The notes: a model not told the origin generated them from the sequence alone. DNA of 64,000 nucleotides from G965197555 sp965197555 (GCA_965197555.1 OZ240213.1:3286001-3350000), one strand, 5' to 3'; counted from the first letter of the stretch, positions 17,524 through 27,534 are shown. Numbers and translations are program-made.

Positions 17524-18150
17524 ATGAGAGATGAATCCAACAACAACGCGGGCAACGGCCACAACCCTGCCGAGGGTCTGGAAGCCGACAGCCTAAGTCA
17601 GCTACCACTTGAAGAGCAGATCTCAACGCTACGAGATTACTTGGCGGAAGCCCGCCGGGAAGCCAGCCAGAATCTGGACACTGCCCAGCGGGCTCAGGCA
17701 GAGCTGGCCAACTTCCGCAAAAGAGCCGACGATGAGCGCATTTCCCAAGGAAAATACTCTAACAGCCGGCTCATCACCAAGCTGCTACCAGTTATAGAAG
17801 AGCTTGACCTAGCGGTGACCCACGCTCAGGGGGAAGGGCCCAAAAATCCCTGGCTGCAGGGAGTCATGCTGATCCAGCGAAAGTTGCTAACCCTTCTCGA
17901 GTCTGAGGGAGTGTCTCCCATCGAATCCGTGGGCTCCATGTTCAATCCATTAGAACACGAGGCGCTGGGCACCGAGGAGACCTCGATGTATCCTCCGGGA
18001 TACGTTACTCAGGCTATTCGTCCGGGCTACCGATTACATGACCGGGTAATCCAGCCCGCTCAGGTGATGGTAGCGGTAGATAAGCAAAGCACCGAAGGAC
18101 CTGCAGAGAATATAGAATCTACTGAAACACAGGAGTCTGGAAATGGCTAA
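17524..18150 (+). CDS. grpE: nucleotide exchange factor GrpE
   Basis: A 208-residue co-chaperone that releases ADP from DnaK. It shows the family layout: acidic disordered N-terminus, long dimerising coiled coil (residues about 30-85, [20 protein letters not shown]), a four-helix region ([12 protein letters not shown]) and the C-terminal beta-wing ([30 protein letters not shown]). It overlaps dnaK by eight bases, implying translational coupling. No strong ribosome site precedes its ATG, so expression may depend on hspR translation across the repeat-containing spacer. Confidence 0.93.
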   Translation: MRDESNNNAGNGHNPAEGLEADSLSQLPLEEQISTLRDYLAEARREASQNLDTAQRAQAELANFRKRADDERISQGKYSNSRLITKLLPVIEELDLAVTHAQGEGPKNPWLQGVMLIQRKLLTLLESEGVSPIESVGSMFNPLEHEALGTEETSMYPPGYVTQAIRPGYRLHDRVIQPAQVMVAVDKQSTEGPAENIESTETQESGNG

Positions 18151-20041
18151 AGTTCTGGGCATCGATCTTGGCACAACGAACTCAGTCGCAGCGGTGATCG
18201 AAGCCGGTGAGCCTGAAGTGGTGGAAAATGCCGAGGGGGCCAGGCTGACTCCGTCGGTCGTGGCCGTCAACACAAGGACCACTGAGAGATACGTGGGGCA
18301 GGTGGCCAAGCGTCAAGCGGTCACCAATCCGGAGAACACCGTGTTCTCGGTCAAAAGGCTCATGGGGCGCAAGTTCGACGACCCAGAAGTAACGATGGCC
18401 GCCCAGCGGCTCCCTTACAAGATAGTGAAGGGTCCCCAAGGGGACGCGGAAGTGGAGATGGCCGGCCAGGCCTATGGCGCACCGCAAATCTCCTCCTTCG
18501 TCCTGCAAAAGATCAAGCAGGACGCTGAGGCCAAGCTGGGCGAGAGCATCGCTCAAGCGGTGATCACGGTCCCGGCCTACTTCAACGACTCGCAGCGGCA
18601 GGCCACCAAGGACGCTGGAACCATCGCCGGCTTGGATGTGCTACGTATTATCAACGAGCCCACCGCTTCTTCCCTGGCCTACGGGCTGGACAAGACCAAG
18701 ACGGATGCTACCATTGCTGTCTTCGACCTCGGGGGAGGCACCTTTGACATATCCATCTTGCAGATGGGGGACGGGGTATTTGAGGTTAAGTCCACCAGTG
18801 GAGATACCTACCTGGGCGGCGATGACTTCGACCAAGCGATTCTTGACTGGTTAACCCAGGACTTTCGGCAGGAAACAGGAATCGACCTGTCCAAGGACCG
18901 CATGGCCCTTCAACGCTTGAGAGATGCTGCGGAGCGGGCCAAAGTGGAACTGTCCAGCGTGTTGGAGACCGAAATTAACCTGCCATTCATCACCGCAGAC
19001 GCCAGTGGGCCCCAGCATTTGGTCAAAACTCTTAGCCGCTCCCGCTTGGAGCAATTAGTGGCCGGCCTGATCAGCCGCACCGAGGGCCCCTGCCGACAGG
19101 CGTTGACTGACTCCGGCCTGGGCGCTGGAAACATCGATGAGGTAATCCTGGTGGGTGGAATGACCCGGATGCCGGCGGTCCAAGAAAAGGTCAAAGAGAT
19201 GTTCGGCAAAGAGCCGAACCGAGCGGTCAACCCCGACGAGGCGGTCGCCTTAGGCGCGGCGATCCAGGCTGGAGTTCTGTCGGGGGACGTAGGCGACATC
19301 GTTTTGCTGGACGTTACTCCGTTGACTCTCGGTCTGGAAACTCTTGGCAGCGTGTTGACTACGTTGATCCCACGCAATACCACCATCCCCACCAAGAAGA
19401 ACGAGACCTTCACCACCGCCGCCGACGGTCAGACCAGCGTCGACATCCACGTGTTACAGGGCGAGCGACCGATGGCTGCCGATAACAAGTCGATAGGGAG
19501 GTTCATGCTAGACGGGTTGTTGCCGGCTCCCCGGGGCCTTCCTCAGATAGAGGTCGCCTTCGACATCGACGCCAATGGCATCCTCAGCGTATCGGCGCAA
19601 GACAAGGGCACCGGCAAAGAGCAGAAGATCGTAATTCAGTCGGGGTCTGGCCTAGCCAAAGAAGACATCGACCGTATGGTGGACGACGCCAAGGCCCACG
19701 AGGAAGAGGACAAACAGAGACGCGCCGAAGTTGAGACCCGCAACCAGGCCGACTCGTTGGTCTACAGCACGGAAAAGCTGCTGTCTGAACACGCAGACAA
19801 GGTGCCAGACGACTTGAAGACCGAAGTGGAAGCCAAGATTTCCCAGTTGAAGGCTGCTATCGCCAATAATAGCGTGGCGGAGATGCAAGTTGGGATCAAC
19901 GACTTGAATGCCCTGGTACAGCGGCTGGGGGAGACTGTGTACGCCCAAACTGGCCAACCCTCTGCATCACCCGATGACCCATCAGCTTCCGGCGACCAAC
20001 CAGGTGATAGCACTGTGGAGGGTGAGTTCCGCGAAGTGTAG
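18143..20041 (+). CDS. dnaK: molecular chaperone DnaK (Hsp70)
   Basis: A 632-residue Hsp70, of normal length. The ATPase domain shows [21 protein letters not shown] and [11 protein letters not shown]; the linker and substrate domain show [16 protein letters not shown] and the C-terminal acidic/Pro-rich tail. AGGAG eight bases before the ATG lies within grpE. DnaJ is encoded separately about 27 kb away (47200), while hspR and grpE are upstream in the same operon. Confidence 0.97.
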   Translation: MAKVLGIDLGTTNSVAAVIEAGEPEVVENAEGARLTPSVVAVNTRTTERYVGQVAKRQAVTNPENTVFSVKRLMGRKFDDPEVTMAAQRLPYKIVKGPQGDAEVEMAGQAYGAPQISSFVLQKIKQDAEAKLGESIAQAVITVPAYFNDSQRQATKDAGTIAGLDVLRIINEPTASSLAYGLDKTKTDATIAVFDLGGGTFDISILQMGDGVFEVKSTSGDTYLGGDDFDQAILDWLTQDFRQETGIDLSKDRMALQRLRDAAERAKVELSSVLETEINLPFITADASGPQHLVKTLSRSRLEQLVAGLISRTEGPCRQALTDSGLGAGNIDEVILVGGMTRMPAVQEKVKEMFGKEPNRAVNPDEAVALGAAIQAGVLSGDVGDIVLLDVTPLTLGLETLGSVLTTLIPRNTTIPTKKNETFTTAADGQTSVDIHVLQGERPMAADNKSIGRFMLDGLLPAPRGLPQIEVAFDIDANGILSVSAQDKGTGKEQKIVIQSGSGLAKEDIDRMVDDAKAHEEEDKQRRAEVETRNQADSLVYSTEKLLSEHADKVPDDLKTEVEAKISQLKAAIANNSVAEMQVGINDLNALVQRLGETVYAQTGQPSASPDDPSASGDQPGDSTVEGEFREV

Positions 20042-20079
20042 ATTACAGGGCTAGCCCAATATCCGGACCTAAGCACGTC

Positions 20080-20088
20080 TGATATAAT
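20080..20088 (+). promoter_or_regulatory. extended -10 promoter before the 93-aa gene
   Basis: TGATATAAT (20080-20088) matches TGnTATAAT and lies about 75 bases before the next start; no -35 match at the usual distance. Confidence 0.45.
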
Positions 20089-20163
20089 ACGTGCCTAACC
20101 CCAACACATATGTTGTTCGATAGTTGATGAGCCCTCTAAGGCATAGACGGCTTTGGAGATGAA

Positions 20164-20445
20164 ATGAGCATGGGGAAACGCTCGGACGAAGAGGTGATAG
20201 GAAACGAACAAAGCGGGGAGATCGAGGGGATCAACCAACCCCTTACCCCACTTCAGTACCACTACCTCAGTCTGCTGCAACGAGTGATAGCGGTGAAGAA
20301 TAGCTATCAGACCGACCCTAACTATGAGGGGTGGATGATGGCCGCCATCAGCAAAGCCATATATTCCACCCTACGGGATTCCATCGAAGCAAACATAGGT
20401 GATGCCGCCAAGGAGTTGCTCCGCCGGGAGCAATACGTGAACTAG
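20164..20445 (+). CDS. hypothetical protein, 93 aa
   Basis: A small soluble protein with a disordered acidic N-terminus and a helical core (LTPLQYHYLSLLQRVIAVKN, then AAISKAIYSTLRDSIEANIG). I do not recognise a named domain, though the second half has the regular spacing of a conserved helical bundle. GGAGATGAA precedes ATG 20164, and an extended -10 lies upstream, so it is probably a real, separately transcribed gene. A strong hairpin follows 17 bases after the stop. Confidence 0.6.
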   Translation: MSMGKRSDEEVIGNEQSGEIEGINQPLTPLQYHYLSLLQRVIAVKNSYQTDPNYEGWMMAAISKAIYSTLRDSIEANIGDAAKELLRREQYVN

Positions 20446-20461
20446 GAGAGGGCCTAGTACT

Positions 20462-20488
20462 GGTTGCTTCCCGAATTAGGAAGCAACC
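20462..20488 (+). terminator. hairpin after the 93-aa gene
   Basis: Perfect 10-bp stem GGTTGCTTCC/GGAAGCAACC with a seven-base loop, starting 17 bases after the stop. The following sequence is GC-rich with no U-tract, so it is either a Rho-type or U-less terminator. Confidence 0.55.
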
Positions 20489-20711
20489 GGGCGCGGACTA
20501 GGTATCCAATGAGGCGGTTCTCGTACTTCATAACCCTTTCAATCCGCTGCGCCCCAAGAGGACCGTCCTTCAACGCCCGGGATGATCTTTCCTATGTGTG
20601 CCAAACCCTGGGCGCAAAATTGCCTTTTGAGATAGTCCCTCAGTCCCTCTAAGGCCCACCGGCGGTTTCCCACACCGGGATCGTCCCCGGCCTCACACCC
20701 AGAGAAGGTTC

Positions 20712-21839
20712 TTATCCCGGTATATCGTGCACCGGGAAGATTTCTTTCTTTACCCCGGCCACGGTTTCCTCAGCGAACTGTCTAGCATCCCGTCGCACAT
20801 CGGTTGGTATCTCCGGGCTAACCGTGTCCCGGAGGCGGTCCAAGCCGTGCTCCCGTGCGAACCTTTCGGGTATCACGTCCGGCCACTCTACGTCCAGCAT
20901 CACACCGTAGGCCAGCGTCCACGCGCGGGGGACCGCGCCCAGGTCGTAACCACCGCCACCCAAAGCAAGCCACGGTATCCCAAGGGCTGCCAGTTCTTTG
21001 ATCGCCTCCACGTACCCGCGGGTCGTGACCTGAAGATGAGTCAACGGGTCGCTGTGATAGCTGTCAATCCCCAATTGAGTCACTAGGACATCGGGGGAGA
21101 AGGCCTTCAGCAAACCAGGTACCACCTGATTAAATACTTCCAGGTAGATTTCATCGTCAGTATAGGGATACAGAGGCAAGTTAACGGCATACCCGTGGCC
21201 CGGCCCATCTCCCAGTTCGTTCACGAAACCGGTGCCGGGAAACAAATAGCGCCCTGATTCATGTAAGGAAACGGTTAATACGCGGGGATCATCATAGAAG
21301 GCCTCCTGTACTCCGTCGCCGTGGTGGGCATCGATATCAATGTACGCTACACGCATCCCCCGGTCCAAGAAGTACCTGATGGCGATGGCAGGATCATTGA
21401 ATACGCAGAAACCGGATGCGTGATCCCGGGCCGCGTGATGCAGTCCACCAGAGATGTTGAATGCCACATCCACCTCACGGCTGGCCACCAATTCCGCGGC
21501 GACCAGAGAAGCCCCCGTGCTGAGTGTTGCTGCATCATACATGCCCGGGTATGTGGGGTTGTCGCCTCCGGCACCAAAATTGAACCGGGAAGGCTCGTAT
21601 CCGCTCAGTCCCCAGCTAAAACTCCGCACGGCTGAGACGTATTCGGGGCTATGCACCCAACTCAGTTCCTCCTCTGTCGCCTGCCTGGGAGTGACCAACC
21701 GAGATACATTGTCCTCAAATGCTCCGTAGGCCCGTAATAGCTCATAAGTGTACCGAAGGCGGACCGGTCGCATCGGGTGGTCACGCCGTAATTGGTGGCT
21801 GGAGAGGGCATCCTCGTATACAAAAGCAGCGCGTTGCAT
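20712..21839 (-). CDS. histone deacetylase-family protein, AcuC-like
   Basis: A 375-residue zinc-dependent deacylase of the arginase/HDAC fold. Catalytic residues are visible: the His pair in GGLHHAARDHASGFCVFND, the zinc site in VAYIDIDAHHGDGVQEAFY, the Asp of LGIDSYHSDPL and the GGGGYDLGAV loop. Bacterial members include AcuC, which deacetylates acetyl-CoA synthetase, and acetylpolyamine amidohydrolases; the overall pattern is closest to AcuC, but no acs or acuA gene is nearby. Its ATG shares one base with the stop of the upstream Mut7-C gene (TGATG), so the two are translationally coupled. Confidence 0.88.
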   Translation of the reverse strand: MQRAAFVYEDALSSHQLRRDHPMRPVRLRYTYELLRAYGAFEDNVSRLVTPRQATEEELSWVHSPEYVSAVRSFSWGLSGYEPSRFNFGAGGDNPTYPGMYDAATLSTGASLVAAELVASREVDVAFNISGGLHHAARDHASGFCVFNDPAIAIRYFLDRGMRVAYIDIDAHHGDGVQEAFYDDPRVLTVSLHESGRYLFPGTGFVNELGDGPGHGYAVNLPLYPYTDDEIYLEVFNQVVPGLLKAFSPDVLVTQLGIDSYHSDPLTHLQVTTRGYVEAIKELAALGIPWLALGGGGYDLGAVPRAWTLAYGVMLDVEWPDVIPERFAREHGLDRLRDTVSPEIPTDVRRDARQFAEETVAGVKKEIFPVHDIPG

Positions 21840-22321
21840 CAGCCCGCCTCTTCACATATTTGCTTGAGCTCTTCGGCCATGTGGGACCAGTGGGTGCCGC
21901 GCCAGTACAGCCTAAGGCACACAGGGCATTCCGTGAACTTACACTGGCGCTGGAATACGTAGGGAGGGACGCGGCCCAACACCCCCCTCTTTTCCACGCT
22001 GGTCAGCACCTCGTTGCACCTGACGCACCGAGAAAAACCGGATTCCAAGTCTAATTTTAACTCCCTTACCAATTGTCTCAACTGGCCTCTGAAATCATCT
22101 TCCGTAATCTGTACCACGCGCATCTGCCCGAGCCGGGCGGACCGGCGCCGCTGGAATCCAGCGTCTCGCGTCACTAACACCCGGCCCTCAAGCAGGGCTA
22201 TTCTCACCAACTCGTTGTCATCCTCCGCCTTGAGCAATATAGTGTCGTATCCCATGGCCCGGAGCCATGTCGCTGTTCGCCCTACGTTTATGTCAACCAC
22301 GAAACGGGGCTCTGATGGCAT
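21839..22321 (-). CDS. Mut7-C RNase domain protein with zinc ribbon
   Basis: A 160-residue protein of the Mut7-C family: an N-terminal PIN-like nuclease fold (FVVDINVGRTATWLRAMGYD, then LVTRDAGF with the conserved Asp residues) and a C-terminal zinc ribbon formed by CVRCNEV and CPVCLRLYWRGTHW. Homologues are thought to be ribonucleases; the bacterial role is not established. It overlaps the downstream deacylase by one base. The pairing of an RNase-like protein with an AcuC-like deacylase has no obvious metabolic reason. Confidence 0.82.
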   Translation of the reverse strand: MPSEPRFVVDINVGRTATWLRAMGYDTILLKAEDDNELVRIALLEGRVLVTRDAGFQRRRSARLGQMRVVQITEDDFRGQLRQLVRELKLDLESGFSRCVRCNEVLTSVEKRGVLGRVPPYVFQRQCKFTECPVCLRLYWRGTHWSHMAEELKQICEEAG

Positions 22322-22748
22322 GATCCACCAAGTCTCTACCTAACCCAAACACCAGGCAGCTTCCCGTCCACAACTAGGCGCTAATCCGATTGGCAACCGG
22401 AAACAACCAATGTTTCCAGAATTACATAGTAACCGGGATGCCAGGAATGTTTCGGAGTCTATGTATTTCGAGAGACAGGGTCAAGGGGTAGCATACAGTT
22501 GCACCACCCAGCTACAACTAGCCAAACCCAATGGCGACTGTTTAACGCAAAAAAATTCTAGAAATTCGCCTAGCCCACCCCTAGGCACTCGAAAACCACT
22601 TCTAGTATCCTGCCATCGAGTACCAAATGGCTCTCATAATTTGGGTTTATGCAGTGGTCTTTCGTTATGCCGGCGCCACGGCCAATTGACTCCTCATAGT
22701 GTTTGTCCCTCATCGGGGACAATATCACTGGCAAGAAGGAGATAGATA
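22322..22748. other. intergenic region, 427 bp
   Basis: No gene is supported; one short frame at 22410-22745 lacks family features. A 7-bp hairpin TTGTCCC/GGGACAA lies at 22703-22722 just before the ribosome site of the next gene, and an A-rich patch with TTCTAGAA lies near 22555. Confidence 0.35.
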
Positions 22749-23378
22749 ATGCTAAACGGATTCGATAACTCCCTCGAAGAGCGACTCAAGCAAGCAGAGC
22801 TTGCCGAGAAAGAGTTGCAACGGCTACAGCCCATAGCCGCGGAAGCTCCTTTGCTCCGGTCTGAACGTGAAAAAACGACCAAGGAACTGGAGAGAAGGCG
22901 GGCGAAGGCGGCAGCCATGCACCAAGCGGAACAAGCGGTACAAGCAGCGGCGGAGAAGCAGACCAAGGTGCCCGAGCTGCTAGGGACCTCCGCTAGGGCA
23001 GTGAAAGAGCTGTTCCTTGCACTAAGAGACGTAGAAAACCTCCGGCGTGAAGCTATGCAGGCTCTGGCCAATGTAGACAGAGTTGACTACGAGATGGAAT
23101 TGGAGGAAGGCGAGGCTCACGAGCAATCCCTGGACCGGGACACTCGGGGCCTGGCTTATGCTTTAGCCGCCAGGCACGGCGACGCCCGGGTCAAACGGTT
23201 GTTGGACGAGATGACACCGGGGTTCACCATGCTCCAGGGCTGCAACCTGGACGACCCTATCTACCGGGACTTGGCAAATTTCGTGGTTGAGCGCGTTCAA
23301 ACGCCACCACGCCAGGCCGCACCACGCCCGGCAACCCCCCAACCCAAACAGCCTAACGGAATCAAAAGCGAAACATAG
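22749..23378 (+). CDS. coiled-coil hypothetical protein
   Basis: A 209-residue soluble protein. Residues about 5-80 are a continuous charged Ala/Glu/Lys-rich coiled coil (LAEKELQRLQPIAAEAPLLR); residues about 80-180 are a helical domain (ARAVKELFLALRDVENLRRE) and the end is Pro/Gln-rich and disordered. No known domain recognised. The start is firm: AAGGAGATAGATA precedes the ATG. A 13-bp perfect hairpin directly follows the stop. Confidence 0.7.
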   Translation: MLNGFDNSLEERLKQAELAEKELQRLQPIAAEAPLLRSEREKTTKELERRRAKAAAMHQAEQAVQAAAEKQTKVPELLGTSARAVKELFLALRDVENLRREAMQALANVDRVDYEMELEEGEAHEQSLDRDTRGLAYALAARHGDARVKRLLDEMTPGFTMLQGCNLDDPIYRDLANFVVERVQTPPRQAAPRPATPQPKQPNGIKSET

Positions 23379-23379
23379 G

Positions 23380-23414
23380 AGGCATTTAGGTCGATATCCA
23401 TGACCTAAATGCCT
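23380..23414 (+). terminator. strong hairpin immediately after the coiled-coil gene
   Basis: Perfect 13-bp arms (AGGCATTTAGGTC and its complement) with a nine-base loop begin two bases after the stop. No U-tract follows. It may end transcription with help from Rho or protect the 3' end. Confidence 0.6.
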
Positions 23415-23650
23415 AGTTGATTTAAAGCCGTGGCCTCCAACCTTGGATAGGTTGGCCAGGGGAGTCCATGAGAAGCTGACGGTCCTTGTGACTGCGCAGG
23501 CCTATGCCGTCACTATTGCTGTAGAGCCGCCTCTGATGGTGGTATCGATCGGGCAGTCCGGATCACCCTGACGCATCTTCCTAACCCGCTCTTGGTTCAC
23601 CATCTTGCTGTGCCCGGCTGTTGATCAGACGCCGGGGCAGGAGTCAGGGT

Positions 23651-24940
23651 ATGGCTAACACCGAATGGGCTTTGAGAGTGGTTCTCTTGCTCGTCTTTGT
23701 TGTTGTTACGGCGGCCTGCAATTCAGTAGATACTCCCACGAAATCTCCCGCATCCACAGTCGTTACGCCCCCGGCAACGTCCGTTCTTGTCTTCACCCCA
23801 ACTGCCCCGGTGGATTCCGCTGCAACGAACACTCCCACGATATCGGCACCAGACAGCGCTCCGGCGCATTTGACTATCGCGTCCGAAGCCCACTTGGCGG
23901 AGTCCCTTAGGTTAGTTCCTTTGGATTTTGCCGGAACGGTGCTGGAATTCTTCACCTATAGCGTCCCAGGCAACGCCAACGAAGAAAGCGAATGGTATGT
24001 GTTCCCCGAGGGGGTGGCGCTCCACGAGGTATTCAGTTTGCGAACAGGTCTATTAAAGGGGTTAGGAATAGACGTCCTGGAGTTGAACCCGAGTATCTGG
24101 TCGTGGCAACCTGGCATTCAAATGGAGACCTTCTTCATCGGCAAAGGGTTGTTGGACCGGAACTATATCATCGGTAATCTGGTGGAGCTTTGTTACGAGG
24201 AAACGAGCTACCGGAAGACCACCTACTGGGGCCTCGACGAAGATTTCACCCCCGTCATGAGGCTTCCACTTCGTGGTGGTTTGGGTCTGACCCTCAACCG
24301 GGTAGCTATTCTAGACGGCATGTTGCTGGCGGCACCGGCCAGCGGAATCATGGAGGGGCTAATCGCTACCCAAGAAGGGGCAGCACCCAGCTTGATTAAT
24401 AGCGGCGGCCATCGAGCAATTGCTGAGGCCGCCGGGGAAGGCTTCATTAGCGGGGCGTTCATGCCAGCGCAATGGATTGTAGACAACTGGAATACAAGAA
24501 ACCGCAGGTCAACTGACCGTCTGGACCGTTATAAGGAAGGGGCTAACAGATGGGAAAACTTGAAGCCTTACACCCTTGCGTTGTTTGGCTACCGTGTACA
24601 CCAAGATACGGAGGAAATCTCCGTAGCCCTGTATTATCCCGATCCTAAATCGGCCGCCGCCGATGCCCAGGTTCTGGAGGACCGTTGGAATAGCTTCTAC
24701 TATGATCCCATGGGCCCGTTGTTGGGATCGGAATCGGAAGACGTTCCAGCTACGGCGTCGTGCTCGCCGTTCTCAACGACGGCAATAGAAGGCCCCGGTC
24801 ACTCGGTTCTTGTGGGCAGTTGCCCGGTGCTCAGAAGCGAGGAATACGACATCACAGTTAAGGGCCCTGGTCTATGGTTGTGGTTGTTTTTCACCAGAGA
24901 GTTACAGTTCTTGGTACAAGACTTAGATGAGCTGGGCTAA
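23651..24940 (+). CDS. putative lipoprotein, 429 aa
   Basis: The N-terminus is a lipoprotein signal: a short charged start, a hydrophobic helix (ALRVVLLLVFVVVTAAC) and a lipobox ending at Cys (TAAC). A Thr/Pro/Ser-rich linker of about 60 residues follows, then a 330-residue exported domain of mixed beta and helix without a family I recognise. ATG 23651 is chosen since it starts the signal peptide directly and follows GGAGTCAGGG; the longer frame adds ten basic residues. The next gene is also a lipoprotein with a similar Thr/Pro-rich linker, so the two may act together at the cell surface. Confidence 0.7.
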   Translation: MANTEWALRVVLLLVFVVVTAACNSVDTPTKSPASTVVTPPATSVLVFTPTAPVDSAATNTPTISAPDSAPAHLTIASEAHLAESLRLVPLDFAGTVLEFFTYSVPGNANEESEWYVFPEGVALHEVFSLRTGLLKGLGIDVLELNPSIWSWQPGIQMETFFIGKGLLDRNYIIGNLVELCYEETSYRKTTYWGLDEDFTPVMRLPLRGGLGLTLNRVAILDGMLLAAPASGIMEGLIATQEGAAPSLINSGGHRAIAEAAGEGFISGAFMPAQWIVDNWNTRNRRSTDRLDRYKEGANRWENLKPYTLALFGYRVHQDTEEISVALYYPDPKSAAADAQVLEDRWNSFYYDPMGPLLGSESEDVPATASCSPFSTTAIEGPGHSVLVGSCPVLRSEEYDITVKGPGLWLWLFFTRELQFLVQDLDELG

Positions 24941-24993
24941 GGCTAGCTAAGCGGCTCCAGTACCCACTCAAGCGTTTTCAGTTTCATACCGCC

Positions 24994-27351
24994 TTGAGCA
25001 CGACCATAAATACCCAAGCGAGTGTGCTCACAACTCGTCCCAGGAGCAACAGATTGCAACCATTTCGGTTGGCTAGCTTCGTCATATTCACGTTATTGCT
25101 GGGGGCGGTCGTAGCCGTAGCCTGCACCAACGACGGTGGGGCATCAACTCCCGCCGATACGCTGCCCTCATCCGCCCCCACGCCGGATGTCGAAGCCATC
25201 GTTGAAACGGCCGTTCGAGAGACGTTGGAAGCGATGCCCACCCCGGCCCCTGCGCCCACGCCGGACATCGAGGCTATAGTCGGTACAGTCCTGCAACAAA
25301 CAATGGAAACCCTGCCGGAGGCGTTGTTCACCGGTGGCAGTATGGACGCCAAGACTCCCGGGGATACGAGTTTGTCTCCGGAGCCGGCCTCAGTCTCTGA
25401 GACGCAGGCGCAGACAGTCGAGGTCCAGACTATGCGTGCGTTCCCGCCTGTGGCCGCTCTATCCAGGACTGTTGGAGGCTCAAGCGCGATTCCCATCGCA
25501 CAGGAGGTCAGCGAGGCCGGAGGTCTCACCGTGACAGCCAGCGGCGCGGTAACGGTATCGGCGGATGAGGCCTATGTAGTCGTGATCACCGAGCAGTTCT
25601 ACGGCCCTGGCCCGGAAAGGCTATCTCACGAGGACCGTGACAATGTGGTACATAATCTAATGGACATCGGCATCAGCGAGGATGATATCGAGTTCGAGTC
25701 CGGGCAACAGTATGACTCGGAAACCATTTCGGTGGAAGTACAGATTACGGACCTGCCGGAGATCGGCGACCTTATCCTCGACGCTGTGGAGGATGTGATC
25801 AGACGCTCTGAGCGCAGCGGAGTTCATTTTCGCGTCACGGGGCAGAATTGCGACCTGGCACTCGCAGCAGCCCGCCAACGAGCAATTACGCAGGCCGAAA
25901 GAGACTCGCTCGATCTAGCCGAAGCTCTCGGTCTGGTCCGGGGCGGAATCATAGCTGTGGTCGAAAACCCGACCAACAGCTTCGGCCCGCGACTCCCCAG
26001 TTCAGACAAGTGTGGCGGCGGGCAGTTTCACCCTTACCAAACGCGGCTAATGCCGTTCGACGCCGACCCCGAACTCGAAGTGTCACTACGGATGCGGATT
26101 ACCTACGGCCCCGAGTCCGAACAATCCGGAGGTTTCACTGCTACAGCCGATGGCTCGACGAAAGTACCGGCGGATGAGGCTTACATAGTCGTAATCCCCG
26201 AGCAGTTCTACGGTCCCAATGGTCCGGAACCGATTACCGGGAAAGATCGTGCTGATGTGATAGAAGCGATCGAGCAAGTAGGAATCGCCAGGGATCACAT
26301 CGAAATCATTTCCGGGCATCACCCCTTCGAGCCAGTCCAAATATCCGTAGAAGTAGCGGTGGAGGACCTGCCAGAGACTGGCGACCTCATCCTTGATGCC
26401 GTGGAGGAGGTGATCAGACGCTCAGAGCGCAGCGGCGTCCGTTTTAGCTTGTCGGAGGAGAATTGTGACAAGGCGCTTGGGCTGGCCCGCCTGGACGCGA
26501 TTTCCCAGATCAATAGGAAAGCCAACGACATGGCTGCGGCACTTGGTATGGTCCGCGGTGCAGTGATAGGTGCGGTTGAGGATCCGTTCAGTAATTTCGG
26601 ATACCGTCCCACCAGAACCGAAAGGTGTGGCGGCCTATTCCAGGTACCCTACGCTTTGCTATCATTCGACGCAGAGCCCAACGTCGACGTCGTCTTACAG
26701 CTACAGATCACCTTTGACCCGCAGTCCGACGAGACCCCCGGCCTAGTGGCGTTCGCCAACAGCTCCCTGACGGTAACAGCCGACGAAGCTTATGTGGTTG
26801 TGATCCCACAACGGTTTTACGGCCCTAGGGGTCCAGAGCCGCTCTCTACGGAGGATCGCACGGACGTAATAGACAAGCTCACCGCGATAGGGATCGCCAG
26901 GGACGACATCGAGATCGTCTCCGGGCGTCAGTCCTACGAGCCATTCCAGATATCCGTAGAGGTAGCGGTCGCAGACCTGCCCAGGGTCGGTGAACGTATC
27001 CTTGACTCGGTGGAAGAAGTGCTCAGGCGCTCCGAGAACAGCGGAGTTCGCTTTGGCCTGTCGGAAGAGAGCTGCAACGCGAGCCTGGCCCTGGCCCGCC
27101 GGGATGCCGCTCCTCAGGCTGACAAGGACGCCGATCGTCTGGCCGAGGCAATTGGCGTAGTCCGCGGTGGCGTCGTTAGTGTTGTAGAGTACGCTCTCGT
27201 CGGTTTCAACTACGGCTTCAACTCCGGCGCAACTGGCAATGAGACATGCGGTGGGCAATTCCAAGACACTACCGCGCTGCTGCCATTCGACGCCGAGCCC
27301 CAAATTGACGTGGCTATACAGCAACGTATTGGCTACGCCATCTCAAGGTAG
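24994..27351 (+). CDS. lipoprotein with three tandem SIMPL-like (DUF541) repeats
   Basis: A 785-residue exported protein. The signal is SFVIFTLLLGAVVAVAC with a lipobox Cys, then an acidic Pro/Thr linker with two PTPDIEAIV-like motifs. The rest is three homologous modules of about 200 residues. Each opens with a VTVSADEAYVVVI-type strand, then EQFYGP, a D-D-I-E turn, RISVEV-like strands, LILDAVEDVIRRSERSGV, and a Cys-containing helix, and closes with CGG.FQ...LLPFDAEP. This fits the SIMPL/DUF541 fold, found in outer-surface and periplasmic proteins; the Cys pairs may form disulfides. The start is TTG 24994, with no clear ribosome site, so it is provisional. Repeat-to-repeat identity is high, pointing to internal duplication. 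Confidence 0.75.
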   Translation: MSTTINTQASVLTTRPRSNRLQPFRLASFVIFTLLLGAVVAVACTNDGGASTPADTLPSSAPTPDVEAIVETAVRETLEAMPTPAPAPTPDIEAIVGTVLQQTMETLPEALFTGGSMDAKTPGDTSLSPEPASVSETQAQTVEVQTMRAFPPVAALSRTVGGSSAIPIAQEVSEAGGLTVTASGAVTVSADEAYVVVITEQFYGPGPERLSHEDRDNVVHNLMDIGISEDDIEFESGQQYDSETISVEVQITDLPEIGDLILDAVEDVIRRSERSGVHFRVTGQNCDLALAAARQRAITQAERDSLDLAEALGLVRGGIIAVVENPTNSFGPRLPSSDKCGGGQFHPYQTRLMPFDADPELEVSLRMRITYGPESEQSGGFTATADGSTKVPADEAYIVVIPEQFYGPNGPEPITGKDRADVIEAIEQVGIARDHIEIISGHHPFEPVQISVEVAVEDLPETGDLILDAVEEVIRRSERSGVRFSLSEENCDKALGLARLDAISQINRKANDMAAALGMVRGAVIGAVEDPFSNFGYRPTRTERCGGLFQVPYALLSFDAEPNVDVVLQLQITFDPQSDETPGLVAFANSSLTVTADEAYVVVIPQRFYGPRGPEPLSTEDRTDVIDKLTAIGIARDDIEIVSGRQSYEPFQISVEVAVADLPRVGERILDSVEEVLRRSENSGVRFGLSEESCNASLALARRDAAPQADKDADRLAEAIGVVRGGVVSVVEYALVGFNYGFNSGATGNETCGGQFQDTTALLPFDAEPQIDVAIQQRIGYAISR

Positions 27352-27460
27352 AGGCGGCCTAACGCCACACCTGGCGGGCAGTGAACAGGCCAATGGTCGC
27401 TCGAGTGGGCTGGACTAATTCGTAGTGCCTCGAGACCGAAGCTAGCTTTTGCGCTTCTGA

Positions 27461-27534
27461 ATGGTGGTCATCAGTTCAACCAATAACGGCCTTGACTTAG
27501 ACACTTGGAAGTGATTGGCTGAATTGACCACCAT
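27461..27534. repeat. imperfect inverted repeat, 74 bp
   Basis: Outer arms ATGGTGGTCA (27461-27470) and TGACCACCAT (27525-27534) are perfect complements. Inside them CCAAT (27479 on) pairs with ATTGG (27514 on), and other bases nearly pair. It could be a terminator-like structure for the SIMPL gene or a small mobile-element relic. Confidence 0.6.
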
